A DNA stretch of 7,568 bases from Methanoregula sp. Its GTDB lineage: Archaea > Halobacteriota > Methanomicrobia > Methanomicrobiales > Methanospirillaceae. The notes beneath the pieces were generated by a model that saw only the letters and a list, made by a program, of their open reading frames with translations, had not been told where the DNA came from and ran no database searches. Positions 1-6,204 of this stretch are shown here, one piece after another (position 1 is the first letter of the stretch; every line of letters starts with the position of its first letter). The position numbers and the translations under genes are program-made. Where the stretch lies: positions 1-7,568 of the forward strand of contig PMDE01000069.1 of NCBI GenBank assembly GCA_003154335.1. Direction: 5' to 3'.

Positions 1-1001
1 AAGCCGAGGATATTGCCCGGGAATACGGGATCGGAAAAATTGCCCGGCTTGCAAGCAACGAGAACCCGGAGCCGTTGTCACCGTCAGCACAAAAATCCGC
101 AGAAGATGCGATTTTACGGGTGAACCGGTACCCTGACGAGCGTGTCGGTGTCCTGACCAAGGCACTCAGGGACTGTTATGGTGATTTCCACTTTGTAACC
201 GGTGTCGGGATGGACGGAGTCATCGAGACTACGTTCCGGACGCTGGTAGACCCCGGGGAGTCCGTGGTCATCTCTACTCCCACCTTTTCATTTTATTCCC
301 TTGCGGCGATGGGTCAGGGCGCAGAAGTGATCACGGTCCCCCGCGAGACTGATTTCTCGGTCGATCCCAAAAAACTGATCAGTGCCGCCGAGGGCTCAAA
401 GATCACGGTGGTCTGCTCGCCTAACAATCCTACCGGAAACGCAATTTCTCCCGATCAGGTCAAAGAACTGCTGGAAGGGATCGAAGGCGTTCTTTTTCTT
501 GATAATGCGTATGTCGAGTTTTCGGATTATGACTATCTGCCCCTGATGAAAAAACATGAAAATCTTATCCTCGGCAGGACGTTTTCCAAGGTACACTCCC
601 TTGCCGGCCTCCGCATCGGTTATGCTTTTGTACCACGATGGCTTGTCCCCTGGTACCAGCGCGCAGGGACACCGTTTACGGTCAATTCTGTATCGGCAGC
701 AGCAGCAGCGGTAGCACTTCTTGATCAGGACCATGCACAACGATACATTGCCCAGGTAAAACGGTGGCGTGAGCGATATGACGCAGAAATAAAATACCCG
801 GTCCTCCCCTCGGATGCCAACTTTGTCATGGTCGATGTTGCTCCCTACAGGAGTGATGAGATGGTAGAAGACCTTGCACGCCAGGGGGTTGTTGTCCGTT
901 CATGCCGGAGCTTTGCCGGACTCCCCGATCACTACATCCGGGTCAGCATCGGTGAGGACTGGGAGAACGAACGGTTCATCCAGGTGATCAACACCTTATG
1001 A
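1..1001 (+). CDS. hisC: Histidinol-phosphate aminotransferase, 5' end cut by window edge
   Basis: This is a PLP-dependent fold-type I aminotransferase (EC 2.6.1.9) that makes histidinol phosphate from imidazole-acetol phosphate and glutamate in the cytoplasm. The frame is open from base 3, and the first residues contain the family signature LASNENP, so the real start lies left of the window; the internal TTG at 75 is not a start. About 332 residues are visible against a usual 350 or so, leaving roughly 20 missing. Seen in order, numbered from base 3: PNNPTGN near 140-146, DNAY at 167-170 (the usual form is DEAY), and the Schiff-base lysine K196 in RTFSK, followed by LAGLRIGYA and a C-terminal YIRVSIG. 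The stop overlaps the next gene in ATGA, so the two are probably cotranscribed. Another aminotransferase specificity, such as aromatic or CobD-like, cannot be excluded, but the motifs fit HisC best. Confidence 0.9.
   Translation, partial: AEDIAREYGIGKIARLASNENPEPLSPSAQKSAEDAILRVNRYPDERVGVLTKALRDCYGDFHFVTGVGMDGVIETTFRTLVDPGESVVISTPTFSFYSLAAMGQGAEVITVPRETDFSVDPKKLISAAEGSKITVVCSPNNPTGNAISPDQVKELLEGIEGVLFLDNAYVEFSDYDYLPLMKKHENLILGRTFSKVHSLAGLRIGYAFVPRWLVPWYQRAGTPFTVNSVSAAAAAVALLDQDHAQRYIAQVKRWRERYDAEIKYPVLPSDANFVMVDVAPYRSDEMVEDLARQGVVVRSCRSFAGLPDHYIRVSIGEDWENERFIQVINTL
982..996 (+). promoter_or_regulatory. Ribosome binding site of the kinase gene inside a small inverted repeat
   Basis: AGGTGATC (982-989) matches the complement of the archaeal 16S rRNA 3' end and lies 8 bases before ATG 998, which supports that start over ATG 1001. 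The same AGGTG can pair with CACCT at 992-996 across a five-base loop, so the site could be masked until ribosomes finishing hisC open it. The pairing is visible in the sequence; the coupling is inference. Confidence 0.5.
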
Positions 1002-1507
1002 TGTACGGTATCACCGGAACGCCGGGGACAGGAAAATCAGTGGTGGGAACGGAACTTTCCCGGCGCGGGTACACAGTCATCCACCTCACCGACACGGTAA
1101 AACCGTATGTGATCGGCGATGACGAAGCAAGGGATACACGACTTATCGATGTCGACCGATGGGCGGCAGAATTTGTGCCGGTGGACGGTTTTGTCGAAGG
1201 ACATTTTGCGCACCTGCTTCCCTGTGACCGGATTATTGTCCTCCGCTGCCGCCCGGATGTGCTGAAAAGTCGTCTTGGATCGCGGGAATACAAAGAAGGG
1301 AAGATCCGGGAAAATGTCGAGGCTGAAGCCCTGGATTCCTGTCTTATAGAGACCGCAGAAAATTTCAGGCCTGATCAGATTTTTGAGCTGGATACTACCA
1401 GCAGGGATACGGTTTCCTGTGCCGATATGATCGAACAATTCATACAAGGGAAAATTCCCCCGGGATTCGGCACACTCGACTGGTCTGGATTTCTTGAGGT
1501 GTATTAA
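998..1507 (+). CDS. AK6/Fap7-type adenylate kinase-like P-loop NTPase
   Basis: A small cytoplasmic P-loop kinase of 169 residues, close to the usual 170-190 of archaeal 'putative adenylate kinase' proteins. The Walker A motif GTPGTGKS is at residues 7-14. The AK6-specific segment GFVEGHFAHLLPCD is at about 64-77, and the lid-like stretch SREYKEGKIRENVEAEA runs from about 95 to 111. The C-terminal third carries the family's FELDTTSRD-type strand. Family members transfer phosphate from ATP to AMP or dAMP and, as Fap7 in eukaryotes, assist late 40S ribosome maturation together with protein uS11; which role applies here cannot be read from sequence. ATG 998 overlaps the hisC stop by four bases and has a strong ribosome binding site. 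The stop codon TAA is followed immediately by the ATG of the next gene, so all three genes probably form one operon. Confidence 0.85.
   Translation: MMYGITGTPGTGKSVVGTELSRRGYTVIHLTDTVKPYVIGDDEARDTRLIDVDRWAAEFVPVDGFVEGHFAHLLPCDRIIVLRCRPDVLKSRLGSREYKEGKIRENVEAEALDSCLIETAENFRPDQIFELDTTSRDTVSCADMIEQFIQGKIPPGFGTLDWSGFLEVY
1496..1501 (+). promoter_or_regulatory. Ribosome binding site for the CDP-alcohol phosphotransferase
   Basis: GAGGTG lies within the last codons of the kinase gene, six bases before ATG 1508. It is a strong match to the 16S anti-Shine-Dalgarno sequence and fixes the start even though the two genes have no spacer. Confidence 0.6.
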
Positions 1508-2104
1508 ATGACCCTCGACCAATACCGGAACCATGCAAAAGTGTATTTCGATCCTCTGGTTCTCATCGCGATCAGGCTCGGGCTGAATGCAAATTTTTTT
1601 ACCCTGGCCGCTCTCCTGGCATCGGCGGCAGCAGGTGTCTTTTTCTACCTCAGGCTGGAGCTCTGGGGAATCGCTGCAGTTGCCCTGAATGCTTTTTGTG
1701 ACGGCATGGATGGGGCTGTTGCCCGGGAAATGAAGACCCAGAGCCGGCGCGGGGATTTTCTGGACCACGCGGTGGACCGGTATGCGGATATTTTCATCAT
1801 TACCGGCATCTTTGCCGGTGGCATGGTACCCTGGCAGATAGGAGTGTTTGCCCTTACAGGGGTCCTGATGGCCTCCTATCTTGGTACCCAGGCCCAAGCG
1901 GTAGGCGTCGGGCGATATTATGGCGGACTTCTGGGGAGAGCGGACCGGCTCGTACTTATCCTGGTTTTCGGCATTATCGATATCCTTGTTCCTCTCATCT
2001 TCTGCGGACTTGGCTGGCTCGGCTGGCTGATGGTATTGTTCGGCATCTTCGGGCATGTTACTGCAGTCCAGCGGTTCATGTACGTCTGGGCGAAGGTGGA
2101 GTGA
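1508..2104 (+). CDS. CDP-alcohol phosphotransferase, probable archaetidylinositol-phosphate synthase type
   Basis: An integral membrane enzyme of 198 residues that transfers a phospho-lipid group from CDP-archaeol to an alcohol headgroup. The complete family signature D-x2-D-G-x2-A-R-x8-G-x3-D-x3-D is visible at residues 65-90, with metal-binding and catalytic aspartates D65, D68, D86 and D90. Hydrophobic stretches suggest about five or six membrane helices, near 18-25, 32-47, 52-63, 94-125, 147-160 and 160-183. The GGLLGRADR segment near 139-147 resembles the GxxGRAER region of inositol-phosphate-using members, so L-myo-inositol 1-phosphate is the favoured acceptor. Glycerol phosphate or serine remain possible. 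It is last in the hisC-kinase operon and has no spacer from the kinase. The family call is secure; the substrate is inference. Confidence 0.87.
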   Translation: MTLDQYRNHAKVYFDPLVLIAIRLGLNANFFTLAALLASAAAGVFFYLRLELWGIAAVALNAFCDGMDGAVAREMKTQSRRGDFLDHAVDRYADIFIITGIFAGGMVPWQIGVFALTGVLMASYLGTQAQAVGVGRYYGGLLGRADRLVLILVFGIIDILVPLIFCGLGWLGWLMVLFGIFGHVTAVQRFMYVWAKVE

Positions 2105-2121
2105 GGTTTTTTAAAAAAACC
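2105..2121. terminator. GG-T6-A7-CC palindrome just past the phosphotransferase stop
   Basis: GGTTTTTT is followed at once by AAAAAAACC directly after the TGA stop. The T6 tract could end the plus-strand operon, since archaeal RNA polymerase stops at oligo-U. The T7 tract on the other strand could stop leftward read-through from frhA. It is a near-perfect DNA palindrome with no loop, so it is not a classic hairpin terminator. Confidence 0.4.
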
Positions 2122-2506
2122 GCCAATGTAAGTAATGACGAGCGCTAAGCCTGGTAATAATTTCTGTTTCATGGGGAACACATAATTTTTTATCTGCTCC
2201 TCAATCATATCCGTGTCCCTGAACTGGCAGAACTGCAGGCATAGTTTATCTGAGCATTTACTCCTTACAGGAGTTTTTTTCGCCCGCACAGCTTTCATAA
2301 ACCATGCAGTATTCCATCGAAGTAACCAGAACGGTTTTCCTCTCGTCGGTTTGAAAAATAGATACTACTTCCCTTTTAACGTCGATCTGCTGCAGGGATA
2401 GCTACAGACTGTCTCTGTCTTCCAGACAATCTTCCAGGATCTCGAATCAGCGTGAAAAACAGAGTCCGGAGAATAATCCGTAATATGTGCCAGTGGTTGT
2501 CACCTA
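2122..2506. other. Convergent intergenic region without a supported gene
   Basis: About 385 bases lie between the 3' ends of the phosphotransferase operon and frhA. Apart from the hairpin-plus-T signal at 2260-2280, no tRNA, repeat or convincing reading frame was seen. A 62-codon plus-strand frame (GTG 2213 to 2401) has no ribosome binding site, runs through that hairpin and matches no family I know. A minus-strand frame across 2175-2115 encodes one hydrophobic stretch but continues as antisense to the phosphotransferase gene. Confidence 0.6.
2260..2280 (+). terminator. Hairpin plus T7 terminator-like element
   Basis: ACTCCT (2260-2265) and AGGAGT (2269-2274) form a perfect six-base-pair stem with a three-base loop, followed by T to 2280 (seven consecutive T counting the last stem base). 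This has the shape of an intrinsic terminator for plus-strand transcription. It lies about 155 bases past the operon's last stop, so it would end a long 3' UTR or a separate short transcript. Confidence 0.5.
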
Positions 2507-3874
2507 TCACAAGATCATCCGATCTGCCACGATCCGTCGGTCCGGTCCCAGGACTATCATATGGGTTGCACAGGAAATGCAGGGATCATAGCCCCTGATA
2601 ATAAACTCGGCAAGCTGCCACGGTGAGCCCGCAAGAGCCTTCCCCGCCGTAGGCATATTCCACGTCGTGGGCACAGCCATCGCATAGGACAGCACCCGCC
2701 GGTTTTTAACGTTTGCAATATGGACGAGAGTTCCCCGGGGAGCTTCGTTCGTTGCCCACCCAATCGTCCCGTCACCCCGGGGAATTGTGTCTGCAAGGAC
2801 CGGTCCGGCAGGATCTAGATGGTCGATAGTGTTGAGCAGTTCGTGCAGCGCCTGGGTACATTCCATCTGTCTTGCCACCAGCTGACCGATTGTCCCTCGT
2901 TCGCCAAAATTCCGGAACCTCGTAAGACGGGCCGCCGCCCCTACCTCGACCGGCTGACCGTCGTACAAGGGTACTGACGGACATGCTTCCATCCGTGGAT
3001 CTACAATAGTCCCGACCGGCGAGGTACCCCCTCCGGGATATGCCGGATCTTCGAATGTGACCTCATCTCTGCCTCCGTACCAGCCCCAGGGTGATACTTC
3101 AGAATACCGGGCGAGGTCCCATGAGGGGTGATCCTCAAGCGAAGAGGTCCCATAGAGCGGATCGGTGGCGAGGTACCCCTGACTGTGATAACCGAGCGTC
3201 GGCGGGACCGGCACTTCCTTTCCTCCGATCTCGACTCTTTCACGCTTCTGGAAATTCCGGATGAGTGAGATCATGCATTCCACGTGTTCGTAGGTGAGTG
3301 GAATGGCTTCTTTTGTGAGATCAAACATCTTTATCTTCGCCCGGCTGGACACGTTACGGTCCATACCCCCGACACGCGGATTGCTTGGATGGATTGCTTC
3401 ACCCCCGGCTATCTGAACTATCTCCTGTCCAATTTGTCGCAGCCGCTGGATCCGGTTCGCGATCTTCCTGACCTGCGGCTCCTCCGAAAATGGGTTGATT
3501 CGCGTGTCCGTACCCGGGAGGTAGAAATCCGGAAGGACCATGAGACTATGGAGGACCTGGACCGAGAGGCGCGAAGCACAATGTATGATCATGCGGAGGT
3601 TACGTGCGTCTTGTGGTATTTCGCAGCCTACGGATGCTTCAATTGCCCCCACTCCGGCCAGAAGGTGGGCAACGGGGCAGATCCCACATACCCGGGATAC
3701 AATCTTGGGAACCTGGTCCATACCTTTGCCAATTGAGAGTTTTTCAAACCCCCTGAGGGAAGATGTGCCTACCCAGTCTCCCCGCTCAACGATTCCGTTT
3801 TCGTCTATCTTCAATACAAGTTTCGAGTGTCCCTCGTGACGTATAGTGGGATAGATTGCTACAATTCGTGCCAT
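2507..3874 (-). CDS. frhA: Coenzyme F420-reducing [NiFe] hydrogenase large (alpha) subunit, standing alone
   Basis: The group 3a [NiFe] hydrogenase catalytic subunit splits H2 and feeds electrons through FrhG to the F420-reducing subunit FrhB. With the start at ATG 3874 the protein has 455 residues, and RHEGH appears at 12-16 as in other FrhA proteins. All nickel ligands are present: RVCGICPVAH gives C63 and C66, and DPCISCATH gives C432 and C435. A 17-residue tail follows H438, the usual point where the maturation protease (FrhD type) cuts. Other landmarks are GGEAIHPSNPRVGGM in the middle and PTTWNMPT before the end. Longer in-frame starts exist at ATG 3922, ATG 4000 and TTG 4006, but they add a segment unlike the family and have no ribosome binding site. 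No frhD, frhG or frhB lies on either side, so the small subunit must come from elsewhere in the genome. Nothing suggests decay. Confidence 0.9.
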   Translation of the reverse strand: MARIVAIYPTIRHEGHSKLVLKIDENGIVERGDWVGTSSLRGFEKLSIGKGMDQVPKIVSRVCGICPVAHLLAGVGAIEASVGCEIPQDARNLRMIIHCASRLSVQVLHSLMVLPDFYLPGTDTRINPFSEEPQVRKIANRIQRLRQIGQEIVQIAGGEAIHPSNPRVGGMDRNVSSRAKIKMFDLTKEAIPLTYEHVECMISLIRNFQKRERVEIGGKEVPVPPTLGYHSQGYLATDPLYGTSSLEDHPSWDLARYSEVSPWGWYGGRDEVTFEDPAYPGGGTSPVGTIVDPRMEACPSVPLYDGQPVEVGAAARLTRFRNFGERGTIGQLVARQMECTQALHELLNTIDHLDPAGPVLADTIPRGDGTIGWATNEAPRGTLVHIANVKNRRVLSYAMAVPTTWNMPTAGKALAGSPWQLAEFIIRGYDPCISCATHMIVLGPDRRIVADRMIL

Positions 3875-3903
3875 GGCAGTTACGGGAATGTGTTCTTCCT
3901 GTG

Positions 3904-3911
3904 GTATAAGC
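3904..3911 (-). promoter_or_regulatory. Possible TATA element for frhA
   Basis: Reading the minus strand, GCTTATAC lies about 30 bases before ATG 3874. That is the spacing expected for a TATA box that gives an mRNA with a very short or no leader, consistent with the absence of a Shine-Dalgarno sequence. The match is short and no clear BRE is visible. Confidence 0.25.
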
Positions 3912-4036
3912 ATATTGGACATAAAAGGATTTGAGAGGTTTTTGAAAGCAGGATATTTGTAGTTGTCTACAGGATCACTGAATGAAGGTGAGGGAAGCAT
4001 GTACAAAATGCTGATTCAGGAGTTGTTAACAAGATG

Positions 4037-4068
4037 AAAAGACTTAGGGGAGTGGGACTGAGTCTTTT
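4037..4068. repeat. Inverted repeat upstream of frhA
   Basis: AAAAGACT at 4037-4044 is mirrored exactly by AGTCTTTT at 4061-4068, with a 16-base spacer. On the plus-strand RNA the stem could grow to ten pairs by one G-U and one A-U pair. It lies 163-194 bases before the chosen frhA start. No T tract follows on the plus side. It could be an operator, a leader hairpin or an old terminator. Confidence 0.5.
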
Positions 4069-4188
4069 GCAAGTGATTTCACCAGTTTAAAGTGCGATAA
4101 TAAGATTCAGATATATCCGGAATAGTTCTTCCCGATAGAGAACGGGTGAAAGAATCGTAGATATCTATAAGAAAAAATCAATATGATT

Positions 4189-4208
4189 AAAATTTGGAAA
4201 ATTTTTTT
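4189..4208 (+). terminator. AT-only hairpin followed by T tract
   Basis: AAAATTT (4189-4195) pairs with AAATTTT (4199-4205) across the loop GGA, and T continues to 4208. It is shaped like a terminator but is thermodynamically weak, and no plus-strand gene ends upstream of it. It may simply reflect the AT-rich composition. Confidence 0.2.
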
Positions 4209-4388
4209 GTTTTAAAAAAAGAGGAAGAATCATGGGTAATTAAACTTTTTCCCGGGTTATCGTTACTAGTATTGAAACGGTAAATGCAGAAGGAATATCT
4301 TTTTTTAAATACTTTTTTTGGGTATGGAGAGATGGCTTCTTTGACTAATTTTTTTAACCCTGTGGGGTGTAAAATCGTTTTCCATCGG

Positions 4389-4397
4389 TTTAATAAT
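4389..4397 (+). promoter_or_regulatory. TATA-like element for the lipoprotein gene
   Basis: TTTAATAAT lies 24-32 bases before ATG 4421, so transcription would begin within a few bases of the start codon. No Shine-Dalgarno sequence is present between them. Together these suggest a leaderless mRNA, which is common in archaea. Confidence 0.4.
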
Positions 4398-4420
4398 TGT
4401 CACAACCGTTATTTTCCTGT

Positions 4421-5143
4421 ATGAATAAAAGTTTGATCGTATTTCCTGTCCTCTGCATTGTGGTTATACTTCTGGCCGGGTGCACGGCATCGACTCCCCC
4501 GCCCTTAAACGAAACCCTTTCCACAACTCTTCCGAGTTCAGCTGCAACAACCGTACCGGTCGATAACCAGACCTGCACCACCGATGATGACTGCGTCCCC
4601 GCACAGTGCTGTCACCCGACCAGTTGCATCAACCGGGCGTCGAAAGGGGTGTGTAACCTCCTGTGTACCCAGAACTGCCAGGGACCGCTGGACTGCGGTG
4701 CCGGAAGTTGCGGGTGCGTGAACGGGCGATGTTCTGTAGCACCGGCAGCCACATCCTTATCTGAGATACCCGGGCCCTCGTTACAGCTTTCCGCCTCCCC
4801 ACAGCGGTTCTCACCTCTTATGTCATCGACAGTCGGAGTCGGGATTACGGTCAATGCCACAGGATTTGACCCGGCAAAATCCCTGGTTACCTGGAACGCG
4901 ACATTCGGGAAGTTCCTGTCATGGGGCCCGGTTGACTTCACGGTAACAAACAGGGGAAACCCGGTCACTAACCACGGGGAGAAGCTCTACTGGTCGTTTT
5001 ATGAAAAACCTCCGTCAACCCTTGATCCTGTCATCATTACCGTAACCGCAACAGATCCAGCTACAGGCAGGGTACTCGGTAACACTTCGGTAACGCTTGT
5101 ATGGGATGGGGATTTTGCTGTCATGGTAAAGAATCCCGTTTAA
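4421..5143 (+). CDS. Cysteine-rich secreted lipoprotein, function unknown
   Basis: A 240-residue exported protein probably anchored to the outer face of the membrane. Residues 1-21 form a lipoprotein signal peptide: MNKS, a hydrophobic core, then LLAGC with C21 as the lipidated cysteine. A Thr/Ser/Pro-rich linker follows (22-50). Residues 52-104 contain twelve cysteines (52, 58, 63, 64, 69, 78, 82, 86, 92, 97, 99, 104), including a CCHPTSC stretch and a GPLDCGAGSCGC stretch. That is an even number suited to six disulfides or to metal binding. Residues 117-235 alternate like a beta-sandwich (Ig-like) domain. N-x-S/T sites at N30, N49, N145, N159 and N221 could be N-glycosylated. The ATG at 4421 is preferred over TTG 4397 because it opens the signal peptide directly. 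The gene appears monocistronic. I do not recognise the family; a surface-binding or redox role is only a guess. Confidence 0.8.
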   Translation: MNKSLIVFPVLCIVVILLAGCTASTPPPLNETLSTTLPSSAATTVPVDNQTCTTDDDCVPAQCCHPTSCINRASKGVCNLLCTQNCQGPLDCGAGSCGCVNGRCSVAPAATSLSEIPGPSLQLSASPQRFSPLMSSTVGVGITVNATGFDPAKSLVTWNATFGKFLSWGPVDFTVTNRGNPVTNHGEKLYWSFYEKPPSTLDPVIITVTATDPATGRVLGNTSVTLVWDGDFAVMVKNPV

Positions 5144-5147
5144 AGAA

Positions 5148-5165
5148 TTTTTCAATAATTTTTTT
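5148..5165 (+). terminator. Oligo-T terminator of the lipoprotein gene
   Basis: A T5 tract (5148-5152) and a T7 tract (5159-5165) begin five bases after the stop codon. Such paired U tracts are the normal archaeal termination signal. No GC stem is present. Confidence 0.5.
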
Positions 5166-5393
5166 AAATTATACTTGAATTCTCAGACAAACTGGCTGTG
5201 GAAAATAATGCGAAAACTCCAAAGCTTCCAGGGGCCTTTGCAACGCTTATGTCCACCTGCTGGACCATCCCCCGGGTGCGACAGACAGAGACAGTTTTGT
5301 GAAATATTTTGCATAGAAGTCAGGAAGGAGAAGGCGTACCGGGATGCTCCCCTGGCTGCCTTCAGCTCCGGGGAAGAAGGTGTTACCTCCGAT

Positions 5394-5510
5394 ATGGATG
5401 GAAAAAAAATATTAAAACAGGATTTTTCTGTAACCCCCGGACTAACACTATTTTCATTAAAAAAGTCTGGTGTTGCGGTATCTGGCAATGAATTTGTAAC
5501 CTTTTTCTAA
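5394..5510 (+). CDS. Doubtful 38-codon open reading frame
   Basis: ATG 5394 opens 38 codons beginning MDGKKILKQDF and ending NEFVTFF. AAGGTG lies 11 bases before the ATG, slightly too far for an ideal ribosome binding site. No motif, signal peptide or membrane segment is visible. The frame crosses the A8 tract that would be the tfuA terminator on the other strand, which argues against a real gene. Confidence 0.12.
   Translation: MDGKKILKQDFSVTPGLTLFSLKKSGVAVSGNEFVTFF
5402..5464 (-). terminator. Oligo-T terminators of the ycaO-tfuA operon
   Basis: Reading leftward after the tfuA stop, the minus strand has a T6 tract (5464-5459) and then a T8 tract (5409-5402), 85-150 bases downstream. They are the best termination signals for this transcript. 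No strong stem precedes them. Confidence 0.4.
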
Positions 5511-5550
5511 ATTCTTACCCGAATGCTTCAGGATAGGGAAAATTGTGACA

Positions 5551-6204
5551 TCATTCATGTACGGTGACGATACCGTGTATATATTCCAGTGCACCCACCG
5601 CATCCTCCCGTTTCTGGTCGCAGGCATTGGCAGAAACCCATTCCCGGAAACGCTCCCGTGTGACTCCATCCACGGTTTCCCCGGCTGCAGTCACTACCGC
5701 CCCATATGTGCGCTTTGGATAGAACAGGGACCGGGCCGAGGCAAGAAGGGCATCATGCACTGCTGCATCAATAATCCCTTCTTCCTGCGCACGTTTCAGA
5801 GTAAATCTGATATTGATGAGCGGCTCCGAGAGTGCCAGACCTGATGTGGGATCGAATACCAGCGCCACTTCATCGTCAGACTCCAGTTCACCGCTCTTAT
5901 ACATGCGGTAGATCTCTCCAATCCCCACCATCCCCAGTGTATCCATCTCTGCTGCACGGAGAGCTCCCATACTCGAAGAACCCACCACCCGGACACCTTT
6001 TTTTACCGCTGTCAGGATCTCGCGGTGGGCAACAGCACTTTCCTGGTGAAAGACACCATCGATCAGTCCAATGATGGTTGCCCCCTCCTCCGCTGCGGCA
6101 AGCAGGTCACCCCGCTTAGCGGGTGCACGGTAATCGGCTGAAAGGATCTTCTCTGCTGTTTTTCGGTCAAGACTTGGGCCGAGAAAGACGATGATTTTGT
6201 GCAT
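5551..6204 (-). CDS. tfuA: TfuA-related protein for McrA glycine thioamidation
   Basis: A 217-residue cytoplasmic partner of YcaO. In methanogens the YcaO-TfuA pair converts a specific McrA glycine to thioglycine near the methyl-coenzyme M reductase active site. TfuA is thought to deliver or help release the sulfur and to activate YcaO. The protein opens with MHKIIVFLGPSL, typical of the family, and carries the signature GSSSMGALRAAEM at residues 75-87. The start at ATG 6204 is chosen because this conserved N-terminus begins there and GGGTGG (6213-6208) sits just before it. A longer frame up to 6264 would add unrelated residues read from ycaO. The gene overlaps the end of ycaO by 38 bases, so translation is probably coupled. 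The length is usual for the short TfuA form in archaea. Confidence 0.87.
   Translation of the reverse strand: MHKIIVFLGPSLDRKTAEKILSADYRAPAKRGDLLAAAEEGATIIGLIDGVFHQESAVAHREILTAVKKGVRVVGSSSMGALRAAEMDTLGMVGIGEIYRMYKSGELESDDEVALVFDPTSGLALSEPLINIRFTLKRAQEEGIIDAAVHDALLASARSLFYPKRTYGAVVTAAGETVDGVTRERFREWVSANACDQKREDAVGALEYIHGIVTVHE

Larger units (their letters stand above)
3875..4420. other. AT-rich divergent control region between frhA and the lipoprotein gene
   Basis: About 545 bases without a supported gene, clearly poorer in GC than the flanking coding sequence. It holds the inverted repeat at 4037-4068, a palindrome TAGATATCTA at 4158-4167, the AT hairpin at 4189-4208, and T7 tracts on the plus strand at 4202-4208, 4300-4306, 4313-4319 and 4349-4355. 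The segment 3875-4000 is open in the frhA frame but reads unlike the FrhA family. Both flanking genes must be transcribed outward from here. Confidence 0.6.
5166..5550. other. Convergent intergenic region, probably non-coding
   Basis: About 385 bases lie between the lipoprotein and tfuA 3' ends. Frames are open on both strands (plus 5175-5510, minus 5488-5183), but neither has a credible ribosome binding site at its first start codon, and neither gives a recognisable protein. The middle (5200-5395) is GC-rich like coding DNA, so a decayed gene is possible. Confidence 0.5.

Noticed and set aside
75..77. TTG as the start codon of hisC
   Set aside because: The frame continues upstream to base 3 with the conserved LASNENP segment, so the gene extends beyond the window.
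1037..2056. 339-codon open frame on the minus strand across the kinase and phosphotransferase genes
   Set aside because: It lies antisense to two well-supported genes, is polar with no recognisable motif, and spans their junction. It is a by-product of codon bias.
2115..2175. Minus-strand small membrane peptide starting MKQKLLPGLALVITYIGGFF
   Set aside because: It has one hydrophobic stretch, but the frame has no stop before running far into the phosphotransferase gene as antisense, where it becomes nonsense-like.
2213..2401. 62-codon plus-strand frame in the convergent gap
   Set aside because: GTG start without a ribosome binding site, crosses a hairpin-plus-T terminator, and shows no recognisable composition or motif.
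2408..2420. 13-base sequence whose reverse complement recurs at 5283-5295 (AGACAGAGACAGT)
   Set aside because: It is low-complexity (GACA/GAGA), and a 13-base match somewhere in a window this size is close to chance expectation. The flanks do not match.
3284..3736. 150-codon plus-strand frame inside frhA
   Set aside because: It is antisense to the hydrogenase active-site region, whose reading frame is certain from the RVCGIC and surrounding motifs.
3875..4006. N-terminal extension of FrhA from ATG 3922, ATG 4000 or TTG 4006
   Set aside because: Known FrhA proteins begin about 11 residues before RHEGH, which matches ATG 3874. The extra residues are unlike the family and no ribosome binding site precedes the upstream starts.
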